Shown here: positions 9,334 to 17,719 of the stretch, in pieces
Numbering within the stretch: position 1 is the first letter of the stretch
Layout: each line of letters opens with the position of its first letter
Assembly: GCF_026725475.1 (NCBI RefSeq)
Contig: NZ_CP109966.1
Span: 124,001-188,000 of the forward strand
DNA length: 64,000 nucleotides
Direction of reading: 5' to 3'
DNA from: Catenovulum adriaticum
GTDB lineage: Bacteria > Pseudomonadota > Gammaproteobacteria > Enterobacterales > Alteromonadaceae
Translations under genes and position numbers: made by a program
The notes under the pieces: generated by a model
What the model saw: the letters and a program-made list of their open reading frames with translations, nothing else
Database searches by the model: none
Told to the model about the DNA's origin: nothing

Positions 9334-10605
9334 GCTTAAATTGGTTAAAATGCGTTGAAAAACCATTTTAACCTGTTGGTGTAAAGTGATACATCTCGCC
9401 ATTGGCGCTTGCCGAGCCAATGGCGTTTCCATCTTAGGGGTTTTGTTAAACTCCAATAACGCACCTATGTACCAGTCAGGGTGTATCCAACTAAGCTCAC
9501 GCTCGGGGATGCTTGAGGTTGCCAAATAGTGTTTGAGTAAAGGGTTATCATCATTGTTAAGCAATAAATCTTTTACCAAAGACTCGAAGTCTAATAATGA
9601 GTCTGATATTTGGGAATAGTGACGGTACAATAAAGAAGAATGCTTATTGTCACTCGGAAAATATTTGAGCAAACCTGAAATAAAAGCACAAATAAAGTCC
9701 AGTGGAGAAAGAATGCTACAAGGATGCCTCCAATCCTGAGGTACCTCTACAACTTTAGTTTGTGCCCCGGATTTTTGCGTTTCAGATTGTAATTTTTGTA
9801 GCTCAATTACGCTAGTTTTAATTGCATTCTTTGCGTATTTAATCAACATCGAACTCGTACTGTTTGCTTCAACCGAGTGATAGATGAGTTGGCAGTTTTT
9901 AACCCCATTATTGCTGAAAATGCTCGTATAAATTCCGTCTTCAACCTGTTTTATCTGTTTGGAAAATTTGTCTGAGTTATTCGGTTTGGTTAGTTCTTGC
10001 CACGTCAGGCCTTGAACTTTTTCGTTGTTATTATTTATAGCCGCAGAATCAATAATTAAGTCGAAATCATTTTCGTATTGCACAGAAGGACTACAAGCAA
10101 CTTGGCGACATTGCTTTTGACAAAATAACAGGAGCTGAGCTGTGTCGAAGATATAACCAACATCAAAAGTTGAAAAAGGCGAATTTATATCGTCGACCGG
10201 CGGAGAAAACTTACCTTGTTTCGCCAACTGAATGGCCAGTGAAAAGTCACTGTAACTACCAATATTATTATTATTTAAGTGTAGCTTAGAAAAAATTTCA
10301 TGGAATTTGACCGGCCCTAGCGGTGCCCCATAGTTAGAAAAAGCACACCACTTTGGGAAATGCTCCTCAATCGAAGCAAGCTGCAATGCGAGCAAAGGGC
10401 GAGGTTGCATAAAATTAAAAAATACATTTTGATCGATACTGCACTGAGCAATTACGGTTTTAAACAATGGTAAAGCTGAAACGACTGCGGGGTAGCATGG
10501 TTGTTCCGGTTTACCAGTTACAGTAACTTTTAGTTGCTTATATTGCTGCAATGCTAACGCTATCATCCAAGATGCTAAATTATTCCCCTTGAGTAATATT
10601 TTCAT
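9328..10605 (-). CDS. Degenerate tryptophan-halogenase-like protein
   Basis: A 425-residue protein related to the flavin halogenase gene directly upstream. The N-terminus ILLKGNNLASWMIALAL sits where GGGTAGWMTAAAL occurs in the partner, so the glycine-rich FAD loop is largely lost. No WxWxIP motif and no catalytic Lys or Glu blocks are seen. Conserved-looking parts are NYGAPLGPVKFHEIF, FDLIIDSAA and SWIHPDWYIGALLEF. It starts one base after the stop of the intact halogenase, so it is translationally coupled to it. Such receptor-linked pairs recur in Alteromonadales. It may be a non-catalytic partner rather than a decayed gene, since the frame is intact over 1.3 kb. Function unknown. Confidence 0.6.
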   Translation of the reverse strand: MKILLKGNNLASWMIALALQQYKQLKVTVTGKPEQPCYPAVVSALPLFKTVIAQCSIDQNVFFNFMQPRPLLALQLASIEEHFPKWCAFSNYGAPLGPVKFHEIFSKLHLNNNNIGSYSDFSLAIQLAKQGKFSPPVDDINSPFSTFDVGYIFDTAQLLLFCQKQCRQVACSPSVQYENDFDLIIDSAAINNNNEKVQGLTWQELTKPNNSDKFSKQIKQVEDGIYTSIFSNNGVKNCQLIYHSVEANSTSSMLIKYAKNAIKTSVIELQKLQSETQKSGAQTKVVEVPQDWRHPCSILSPLDFICAFISGLLKYFPSDNKHSSLLYRHYSQISDSLLDFESLVKDLLLNNDDNPLLKHYLATSSIPERELSWIHPDWYIGALLEFNKTPKMETPLARQAPMARCITLHQQVKMVFQRILTNLSL

Positions 10606-10606
10606 C

Positions 10607-12139
10607 TTAATGTTTACCTAGTATTTTAGCTAAATAATCTGAGTGGCTGGACATACTAGCAATAGACCTATCTTGAGCTTTAGTATAGCGGTTCAAAAAC
10701 GTTTCTATCTCTTCTAATGGTATATGCCTAGCTCTTGCATCATATTGTTGGGGTACAAGCCCCTGACCAAAGGTAACTGCTAGCCAACTAGGGCGTTGAA
10801 ACAAGCCGTAATCTGTTTCGAATATCTCTCCCGTTTGCTGATAAGTTTGTATTATTTCTTCCAGCGATGTTGGAAGCTGCATTTTTCTACACGATTGCCA
10901 AAACGGTTCGTTACGTTCATTCAACCAGTAATGCAATATAATAAAATCTCTCACTCTGATATATTCGCGCTTAAGCAATCGATTAAATTCTTGTTGGGCG
11001 TACATAAAATCATTTTTACTGGGTAGTAGCTCGAGTAAGCGCATGATAGCAACCTGAATCAAATAAATGCTCGTGGATTCGAGTGGTTCTAAAAATCCAC
11101 TCGATAGACCAATTGCTACGCAGTTTTTTTGCCAGCATTGCTTACGCATTCCAGCTTTAAATTTTATAGTCTTAAATTCAGAAACTTTGGGAATTTGTAA
11201 ATGCTGACAGAGCAAGTCCGCAGCTTTATTATCAGTTAAATGTTTACTGCTATAAACAATGCCATTGCCCGTGCGGTTTTGTAGCGGAATACTCCACATC
11301 CAACCACACGAATGTGCTGTGGATTGAGTATAAGGCGGCATATTTTCAGTTATTTTACTTGGCATCGCAATAGCGCGATCGCACTTTAGCCATTCAGACC
11401 AATCCTTGTATTCAACTTGCAATGTCTTGCCTAATAATAGAGCATTAAATCCAGAGCAATCGATAAAAAAATCCCCAGTTACTTGCCGACCATCTTCTAA
11501 TTGCAGAGCTTTAATGCTTGAGTCAATCGCTAGTTCGACAGATTTAAGGTTACCTTCAATGTGTTTTACACCATTTTTTTCGCTATATGAACGCAAAAAA
11601 GTTGCATACTTGGTTGCGTTAAGGTGATATGCATACGAGTAGTTATTAAGTAATCCTGGTGGCTGTTGTTCAGGTAAACAAAACCTAAAACTTTTTGCCG
11701 CCATCGAGGCAATTGAATACTTATCTAATTCAATTTTTTGTTGTTTTTGTGTAGCCAATAACAAATGTTGTACTTGTATATTTTGTAGTTCAGTTGCGTA
11801 GTCTGAAAACGGATGAAAATAATCAGCGTTATCAGCGCCCCATCCTTTAAATCGGATGGCTAGCTTGAAGGTTGCATCTGTAGCACGCATAAACTCGACT
11901 TCGTTAATACCTAACATTGTGTTAAATTCTCGAATATGCGGTATGGTTGCTTCACCAACTCCAACTGTACCAATTTGTGCCGATTCAACGAGAACGACTT
12001 GGTAAAAGTCAGATTTTAATGTTCGGGAGAGGGCCGCGGCAGTCATCCAACCAGCCGTACCACCACCTAAAATGACAATTTTTTTTAGTAGTTTAAGAGG
12101 TTGTTGATTTTGCATAACGGTTTTACTTTTTATGGCCAA
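10607..12139 (-). CDS. Flavin-dependent tryptophan halogenase family protein
   Basis: 510 residues. The FAD-binding motif GGGTAGWMTAAAL lies at 25-37, then GVGEATIPHI, Lys92 in TFKLAIRF (the catalytic lysine position of PrnA), the halogenase signature CGWMWSIPLQ (W280, W282) and GFLEPLEST (Glu354/Ser355, the active-site pair). All key residues are present. The genomic partner is a TonB-dependent receptor, not a natural-product cluster, so the substrate is probably not free tryptophan; modification of a surface protein or glycan is speculation. The longest frame begins with TTG at 12139, preceded by TAAGG at good spacing; an ATG at 12115 is the alternative. A strong terminator lies just upstream, so expression may depend on readthrough or a local promoter. 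Confidence 0.88.
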   Translation of the reverse strand: MAIKSKTVMQNQQPLKLLKKIVILGGGTAGWMTAAALSRTLKSDFYQVVLVESAQIGTVGVGEATIPHIREFNTMLGINEVEFMRATDATFKLAIRFKGWGADNADYFHPFSDYATELQNIQVQHLLLATQKQQKIELDKYSIASMAAKSFRFCLPEQQPPGLLNNYSYAYHLNATKYATFLRSYSEKNGVKHIEGNLKSVELAIDSSIKALQLEDGRQVTGDFFIDCSGFNALLLGKTLQVEYKDWSEWLKCDRAIAMPSKITENMPPYTQSTAHSCGWMWSIPLQNRTGNGIVYSSKHLTDNKAADLLCQHLQIPKVSEFKTIKFKAGMRKQCWQKNCVAIGLSSGFLEPLESTSIYLIQVAIMRLLELLPSKNDFMYAQQEFNRLLKREYIRVRDFIILHYWLNERNEPFWQSCRKMQLPTSLEEIIQTYQQTGEIFETDYGLFQRPSWLAVTFGQGLVPQQYDARARHIPLEEIETFLNRYTKAQDRSIASMSSHSDYLAKILGKH

Positions 12140-12164
12140 AAAATAACCTTAACATAAAATAAAA

Positions 12165-12193
12165 AAGCAGATTAAACAAAGTTTAATCTGCTT
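12165..12193 (-). terminator. Rho-independent terminator after the TonB-dependent receptor
   Basis: A perfect 13-bp inverted repeat (12165-12177 and 12181-12193) with a 3-nt loop. On the minus strand it is followed by TTTTTTATTTT. It sits between the receptor stop and the halogenase start, and so would limit readthrough into the halogenase pair. Confidence 0.85.
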
Positions 12194-12218
12194 GAGCGCC
12201 TTTCTTTAGTGTCAAAGA

Positions 12219-15200
12219 TTAGAACGTTGCACGCATGAGTAGCTTAATTCGACGATCTTTAGTAAACCAAGAGCGACCTAGTTTTAAGTTTTCGTCTACT
12301 TGCATATTAGTTTTCGTGGGCTCAGCAGTTACGTTTACTGCTTGTAAACCGATTTTGATGCCGTTTTTAAATTTATACGTGACTGACGCATCTAGCTGAG
12401 CATCATCACCATTATAAATTGGCAATTCAGTTTTGTTATCTTTTGAGCTTAACAAAAACTCAGAGCGCCACTTGTAAGCTAAACGAGCTGACCAACCATT
12501 TTTCTCATAGATACCAATTAAATTGTATGTATGGTCTGATTGACCTCGTAGCGGTAAGGTACCTTTAAACTGATCTAGCGCCTCACCATTACCATCAGCA
12601 GCACCAATAGCGCCACTATCTAAGTTTGAGTTTGGCACACCCTCAGCTTTGATAAACGAGTAATTAGCGTGTACACCAAATCCATCAAACGGTGCAGGCA
12701 AAGACTTGAAAAACTGCTTATAACTTAGTTCTAAGCCTTTCATTGTGCCGTCGCCACCATTGGTTGGACCTTCAACAATTACAGATTGTTTTACACCCGT
12801 TGTTGGATTGGTAAACTCTGCATTGTAAGCACCTTTTATAAAGAAATTACTCAAGTCTTTATAGAAGAAGGTGGATGTTAATGCGCCATCTTTATCATAA
12901 TACCATTCCAATGTTAAATCGAGTTGATTAGATTCCATCGGTAATAGGTAAGGATTACCAGCTGAGCCCGTCCAACCGCCAAAGTCAACTGAACCAGGAC
13001 GTATTTGAGGTTTTTCAGTTAAATCGACGCCGGTGTCAGGATCCTGAGGCAAACCGGTTGTTGAATCAGCAGGCGCATCCGGATGTGGATTGTCAACTGA
13101 ATAGACAGGATCCATTCTTTCAAAATTATAGCTATATTGTAGCCGTCCAATATTAACTGTGTTACGTAAATCACCTATATCTGGTAATGCAATCGCTTTT
13201 GATATTGCTAAACGAGCAATAAGATCATTGGTGATTTCAGCCTTAATGTTAAATGAAGGCAGTAAACGTTTAGTCACTTTGGTTGCGATACTTTGTGAAT
13301 AGCTGCCGTCAGCAAATTCTTTTACTTCATTCGGTAGGAAGTTGTATGGGTCATCTAAAAATGCGACGTCGTCATACACTAAATCTAAACCCATATCTGA
13401 AAGATCAGACCCAGGCTCCCAACCTTCAGGAGCTTGCGCTTCTACAGGTAAACGAGGGAAGGTAATAAAGCCTTGAGATTTATTTTCTACTTCAACATAT
13501 CTTAAACCTATGTTACCGGTAAACCTGTGATCACCAATATCTGAGTCAAAGTCTAAGCGTACATAAGCAGATTTATTCGTTTCAATGGTTGTACTAATCT
13601 CGTTATCACGGAAATAACCATCTAAATCTGAGTATGGCTCGCAATAATCAACACCTTCAATCGTAGGGTCGGTTCGATAAGGCGTTGGTTTAAATTGTCC
13701 GCACGATTCAGCTAAGGTTCTAACTTTTTGTGAAAACTCAGTATAATTAGTGAGTAAATCATACGATGGGTGCAACATGACATTGTTTTCACCAATTTGT
13801 AAGACACCACCACGGTGGAAGTTACTCCAATCTAATACATCGTATTCACTATCCATGCCAGCAGCTTCTGATATCGCGCCATCTAACCAACCAGTACCAC
13901 CATAAAAATTATCTTTATCTTTTAATTCTTCATATAAGGTACCAGATTGCAATGATGACCATTCAGCTTTCAAAGAGCCCCAGTTATATGCCGCTTTTCG
14001 GTTGATCTGTTCACGCTCACGCCACCTTACCCCAACTTTGACTGTTGAGAAGAAGTTAGTGTCTAAATAATACTTGGCATCTAATTTGATTGCATCAGAG
14101 GTGCCGTCATTGTCTTGGAAGTTATCTGAAGCCGAACGCCAATAGTACGAGCTTTTCTTAGTGAAATAATTGTCGTGGCCTTCAAATAGCCCTTGCTGTT
14201 GATAATAAGCAAGCTGCTCTGGATCTGTCGAACTCCAGGGACTTTCCATTTTCAGTGTTGGCGTGTCACCATTACCGATAATGTCGTAAGTTTGATTAGC
14301 GAATAGTTGATACTCGAGACCGACACTAATTGAATCACTCGAAGCTTTAACATGCTGCACATCGAATTCAAGCTCCAAAGCGTCAGTTGCTAACCATTTA
14401 ACATTTAAAGATAAATCTTCAACTAAACTATCACTGTCTCCATAACCTGAAGTCGCCGAAGTCCTAGGGCCATAATCAATCGTATTATCCGCGTTTTCAT
14501 AACCTGGAATGCTGTCGGTTAAAGCTTGACTCCAAGTTGGGATTCGACCGCCCATAGCATATTGCTGTTCAATATATGTGAAAGTACCAGATTCGAACAA
14601 CCCTTGCTCGTTGATATTCCAAGCATCGTCGCCCTGCGGTGCCATAAAGTATGTCCCCATACCTGCACCAAATTGAGCAACATGACTTCGACTTGTGGAG
14701 TCACTGTCTGAGCGAATGTATTCAAGTGTTGCTTTTACACTTTCATCTAGAGTTTTCCATTGTAAAGCGCTACTCATACCGATACGTTTTCGCGTGTTCG
14801 TTCTCATTGAAGCGCTACCACCTAGAGGAACCAGAGCGCCGTATGTATCTGGTTCAACGTAGTGCTCATGAGATTCGCCACGACGAGCAATATCTGCAAG
14901 TGTACCTGTATAGTGATACAAACCATCGTAATCACCTAAATAGTCAGCGTAATCATCTACTGAGTAAAAATCATAACTACGTGTTTGCATACCATGGGCT
15001 TCAGTCGTGATTTCAGAGCTTGACGCGTTGATCAAAAAGCCCCAGTGACCTGAATCGGTTTCCCATCTATTGCTATATAAACCGGAATATGAAGGACCAA
15101 TATCGCGAGCAAGATCACCCCAGACTGCTTCCGCAGCAACAGATATTCTTTCTCCTCTAGAATCAAAAGGTTTACGAGTACGCAAACTAATTGTGCCTGC

Positions 15201-15707
15201 TATACCACCCTCCATCATGTCTGCCGTTTGGTTTTTATAAACGTCAATCCCAGCCATCAATGTTGCTGGTACATCAGAATAACTCAAGCCACGGCCGCTC
15301 GTTGCTGAAAAGGTATCACGACCATTAAACTCACTACGTGTTTGCGTCATGCCGCGTACAACCGCATTCGAACCTTGAGCTGAGAAGTTATCGGCATCAT
15401 TTGGTGACGCAAATTGGTCTATTGAAACACCAGGAACTCGAGCCAAAGACTCCAATACACTAGCATCAGGTAGAGAACCAATATCTGTAGCACTGATAGA
15501 GTCAACGACAGTATCAGCGTTTCTTTTTATTGACAACGCAGTTTGAAAGCTTTGCCTGATACCTGTTACTTCAATTGTCTCTAAATCTTCGTCTTCAGCT
15601 TGAGTCGAAGATTCTTCTGCTGCGTATACTGGTGATACCAACCCTATAACAGCAAGAGTCAGTAGCGTTTTTCTAAATTTAGGCTGTTCATTTCTTTTAT
15701 GTGCCAT
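12219..15707 (-). CDS. TonB-dependent receptor (xylan locus)
   Basis: A 1162-residue outer-membrane receptor. Signal peptide FRKTLLTLAVIGLVSPVYA is followed by the TonB box region LETIEVTGIRQSFQ. The plug domain has VVDSISATDIGSLPDASVLESLARVPGV, VVRGMTQTRSEFNGR and GIAGTISLRTRKPF. The long beta-barrel ends in RRIKLLMRATF with a C-terminal aromatic residue. Length and style match the large glycan receptors of Alteromonadales. It probably imports xylo-oligosaccharides, inferred only from GH115, GH10 and GH67 neighbours. Start: the ATG at 15707 follows GGGTGTAAC. It is divergent from the GH10 gene across a 378-bp shared control region. Confidence 0.93.
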   Translation of the reverse strand: MAHKRNEQPKFRKTLLTLAVIGLVSPVYAAEESSTQAEDEDLETIEVTGIRQSFQTALSIKRNADTVVDSISATDIGSLPDASVLESLARVPGVSIDQFASPNDADNFSAQGSNAVVRGMTQTRSEFNGRDTFSATSGRGLSYSDVPATLMAGIDVYKNQTADMMEGGIAGTISLRTRKPFDSRGERISVAAEAVWGDLARDIGPSYSGLYSNRWETDSGHWGFLINASSSEITTEAHGMQTRSYDFYSVDDYADYLGDYDGLYHYTGTLADIARRGESHEHYVEPDTYGALVPLGGSASMRTNTRKRIGMSSALQWKTLDESVKATLEYIRSDSDSTSRSHVAQFGAGMGTYFMAPQGDDAWNINEQGLFESGTFTYIEQQYAMGGRIPTWSQALTDSIPGYENADNTIDYGPRTSATSGYGDSDSLVEDLSLNVKWLATDALELEFDVQHVKASSDSISVGLEYQLFANQTYDIIGNGDTPTLKMESPWSSTDPEQLAYYQQQGLFEGHDNYFTKKSSYYWRSASDNFQDNDGTSDAIKLDAKYYLDTNFFSTVKVGVRWREREQINRKAAYNWGSLKAEWSSLQSGTLYEELKDKDNFYGGTGWLDGAISEAAGMDSEYDVLDWSNFHRGGVLQIGENNVMLHPSYDLLTNYTEFSQKVRTLAESCGQFKPTPYRTDPTIEGVDYCEPYSDLDGYFRDNEISTTIETNKSAYVRLDFDSDIGDHRFTGNIGLRYVEVENKSQGFITFPRLPVEAQAPEGWEPGSDLSDMGLDLVYDDVAFLDDPYNFLPNEVKEFADGSYSQSIATKVTKRLLPSFNIKAEITNDLIARLAISKAIALPDIGDLRNTVNIGRLQYSYNFERMDPVYSVDNPHPDAPADSTTGLPQDPDTGVDLTEKPQIRPGSVDFGGWTGSAGNPYLLPMESNQLDLTLEWYYDKDGALTSTFFYKDLSNFFIKGAYNAEFTNPTTGVKQSVIVEGPTNGGDGTMKGLELSYKQFFKSLPAPFDGFGVHANYSFIKAEGVPNSNLDSGAIGAADGNGEALDQFKGTLPLRGQSDHTYNLIGIYEKNGWSARLAYKWRSEFLLSSKDNKTELPIYNGDDAQLDASVTYKFKNGIKIGLQAVNVTAEPTKTNMQVDENLKLGRSWFTKDRRIKLLMRATF

Positions 15708-16085
15708 GTTACACCCGTTTGTTTGTTACAAATTATTGATGATTGTCACAGTGACGTGCATGACCAATCTAACAAACAGTTTATTCGACTATATATCTGT
15801 AGTCAATTAGACTATATAAAAAATGTTACTAAAATTTAATTATAACCTGTAAATTTTAACATTTACCTAGGGTGATTATAGTGTCAAAAATTAAGCTACG
15901 CCCCTATTTCTCTTGGTTCTAGATGCATTTACTTTAACATGCAATTTTATTTTTGTGATTTTTATTATTTTTGCCTTCGAATATATATTTTAATTGTTTA
16001 GAGTGTGTATATATTTTTTATTTGTTAACATATTTGCTTTATCTTTTTATAATGGTATAAATGACCATTTAATGTATATCGAGTA
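15708..16085. promoter_or_regulatory. Divergent control region, TonB receptor / GH10 xylanase
   Basis: 378 bp of AT-rich DNA. An inverted repeat AATGGT-7nt-ACCATT lies at 16051-16069, just before the xylanase start. TGACCAAT occurs at 15761-15768 near the receptor start. The same TGACCAT core recurs before GH67 at 17683-17689. These are candidate operators for one shared regulator, perhaps of the GntR or LacI type; this is inference. Confidence 0.4.
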
Positions 16086-17243
16086 ATGACTATGAATATT
16101 AAATCCTTTTGTTGGTTGATAGGTGCGAGTTTTTCGTTGATGGGATGCGTTCAGACTCCAAGTGACTCTTCAGACGAAACAACTATGCGTGATGCATATC
16201 AAGGCAAGCTATTAATTGGTAATGCTTTAAGTGAGCAACAAATTCTTGGAGTAGATAAACAAGGCCAGCTTTTATCCAACAAACATTTTTCTGCGATTAC
16301 CGCTGAAAATAGTATGAAGTGGGAAGAGATTCACCCTAAACCTGGCAAATATGATTTTTCCGTTTCTGACAAGTTAGTAAAATTAGCAGAAGATAATAAT
16401 CAATTTGTAATTGGACATACTTTATTGTGGCACCAACAAACACCAAATTGGGTTTTTGAAGGCGAAAATGGCCAACCTGCTAGTCGACAAGTATTATTGA
16501 AACGCTTGAAGAATCACATTGATACGATCGTTGGGCGCTACAAAGGTAGAATACAAGGCTGGGATGTAGTTAATGAAGCACTCAATGAAGATGGTAGCAT
16601 GCGAAATTCTAAGTGGTACCAAATATTGGGTGAAGATTACATAGCTAAAGCATTTGAATTTGCCCATGCTGCAGATCCAGGTGCAGAACTTTATTACAAT
16701 GATTATAATTTATGGATGCCTAAAAAGCGTCAGGGCGCGATAAGGATAGTTAAATCACTGTTGGATCGAAATATTCCGATAACCGCAATTGGAATGCAGG
16801 CGCACTATAGCATTCCCTCGTTAGTAAAAAACCCTGATATGACTGAGTTTGAAGCATCTATAGTTGCTTATAAGAACTTAGGTATCAAAGTTATGCTAAC
16901 CGAGCTAGATATTACCACATTGAGATTCCCCGGTTCTGAAAATCAAGGTGCTGATATTTCTATTAGTTATGAATTGCAGGAAAAATACAACCCGTATCCA
17001 AACGGTTTGCCTCAAAACGTCAGTGACGAACTTAATCAAATGTATGTGGATATTTTTAAAATAGTCGCAAAACACAAAGAGTCTTTCACTCGCATTAGCT
17101 TTTGGGGGGTCAACGATGCGCAATCTTGGAGAAATTACTGGCCGATAAAAGGTCGTTCTGACTATCCTTTGCCATTTAACCGTGACTACAGCCCTAAGCC
17201 TTTTGTTAAAAAATTAATTCAGCTTAGCGAAACGCATTTTTAA
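16086..17243 (+). CDS. GH10 endo-1,4-beta-xylanase, lipoprotein
   Basis: 385 residues. Lipoprotein signal with SLMGC (Cys21), so the enzyme is probably anchored at the outer membrane. The GH10 barrel is complete: TAENSMKWE, GHTLLWHQQTPNW, GWDVVNEALNEDG with the acid/base Glu164, YYNDYN, AIGMQAHYS, VMLTELDIT with the nucleophile Glu273, and ISFWGVNDAQSWR. It hydrolyses the xylan main chain and leaves glucuronosylated oligosaccharides that GH67 and GH115 then trim. The first ATG (16086) and another two codons later (16092) are both possible starts. It is divergent from the receptor, and 476 bp separates it from GH67. Confidence 0.95.
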   Translation: MTMNIKSFCWLIGASFSLMGCVQTPSDSSDETTMRDAYQGKLLIGNALSEQQILGVDKQGQLLSNKHFSAITAENSMKWEEIHPKPGKYDFSVSDKLVKLAEDNNQFVIGHTLLWHQQTPNWVFEGENGQPASRQVLLKRLKNHIDTIVGRYKGRIQGWDVVNEALNEDGSMRNSKWYQILGEDYIAKAFEFAHAADPGAELYYNDYNLWMPKKRQGAIRIVKSLLDRNIPITAIGMQAHYSIPSLVKNPDMTEFEASIVAYKNLGIKVMLTELDITTLRFPGSENQGADISISYELQEKYNPYPNGLPQNVSDELNQMYVDIFKIVAKHKESFTRISFWGVNDAQSWRNYWPIKGRSDYPLPFNRDYSPKPFVKKLIQLSETHF

Positions 17244-17719
17244 TTGTCGTACCCAGGAAACTAAAAAATATTTGAACAAATCTCTAAGGGCGTGTTGAAC
17301 TTTGCTGTATGATTTTGCAGCGAGTTGTACGGTATTGATACAGTAAAGCACTATTGTGGTGTAGTTATTTTACGTAAATGAATGCTGAAGCAGCAGAAAT
17401 GCCGTACAAACGCTGCCCGAAGGGTTCGTCCTAAAGATCGTTAAATCCAAAAAAATTCCACTTGGCTAATTGAAATACGTGTGACGACTCAAGGGATAAA
17501 GTCAGCCCAAGTGATTATCTATTCTAATTCACTATTCAGATCTACCTGTACTGCAGCTAATGTGAAAGTTAGTCGACTCACTGTATATAAACTTATAAAG
17601 TTACATCATAACGCCAAAAATATTCTGTTAGAAGATAGTTAAAATATAGTGATCTATTTACTTTTGTTTGATATAGTTAATGTGACCATTATATTTGTAT
17701 GTGTTTTTGGAACTTTTTC
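17244..17719 (+). other. Gap before GH67 with possible insertion remnant and promoter
   Basis: The first half (about 17288-17450) is more GC-rich than its surroundings and begins GGGCGTGTTGAACTTTG, which looks like the end of an insertion element, but no transposase was recognised. From 17446 to 17641 a short frame without a clear start ends in TAANVKVSRLTVYKLIKLHH, resembling a Fis-type helix-turn-helix; this may be a gene scrap or chance. The final ~60 bp contain an inverted repeat TAATG-TGAC-CATTA (17678-17691) next to the GH67 start, a candidate operator. Confidence 0.35.

Noticed and set aside
14651..15010. 119-codon plus-strand frame inside the first TonB receptor
   Set aside because: Antisense to a well-supported receptor gene, with no start signal and no family motif; a shadow frame.
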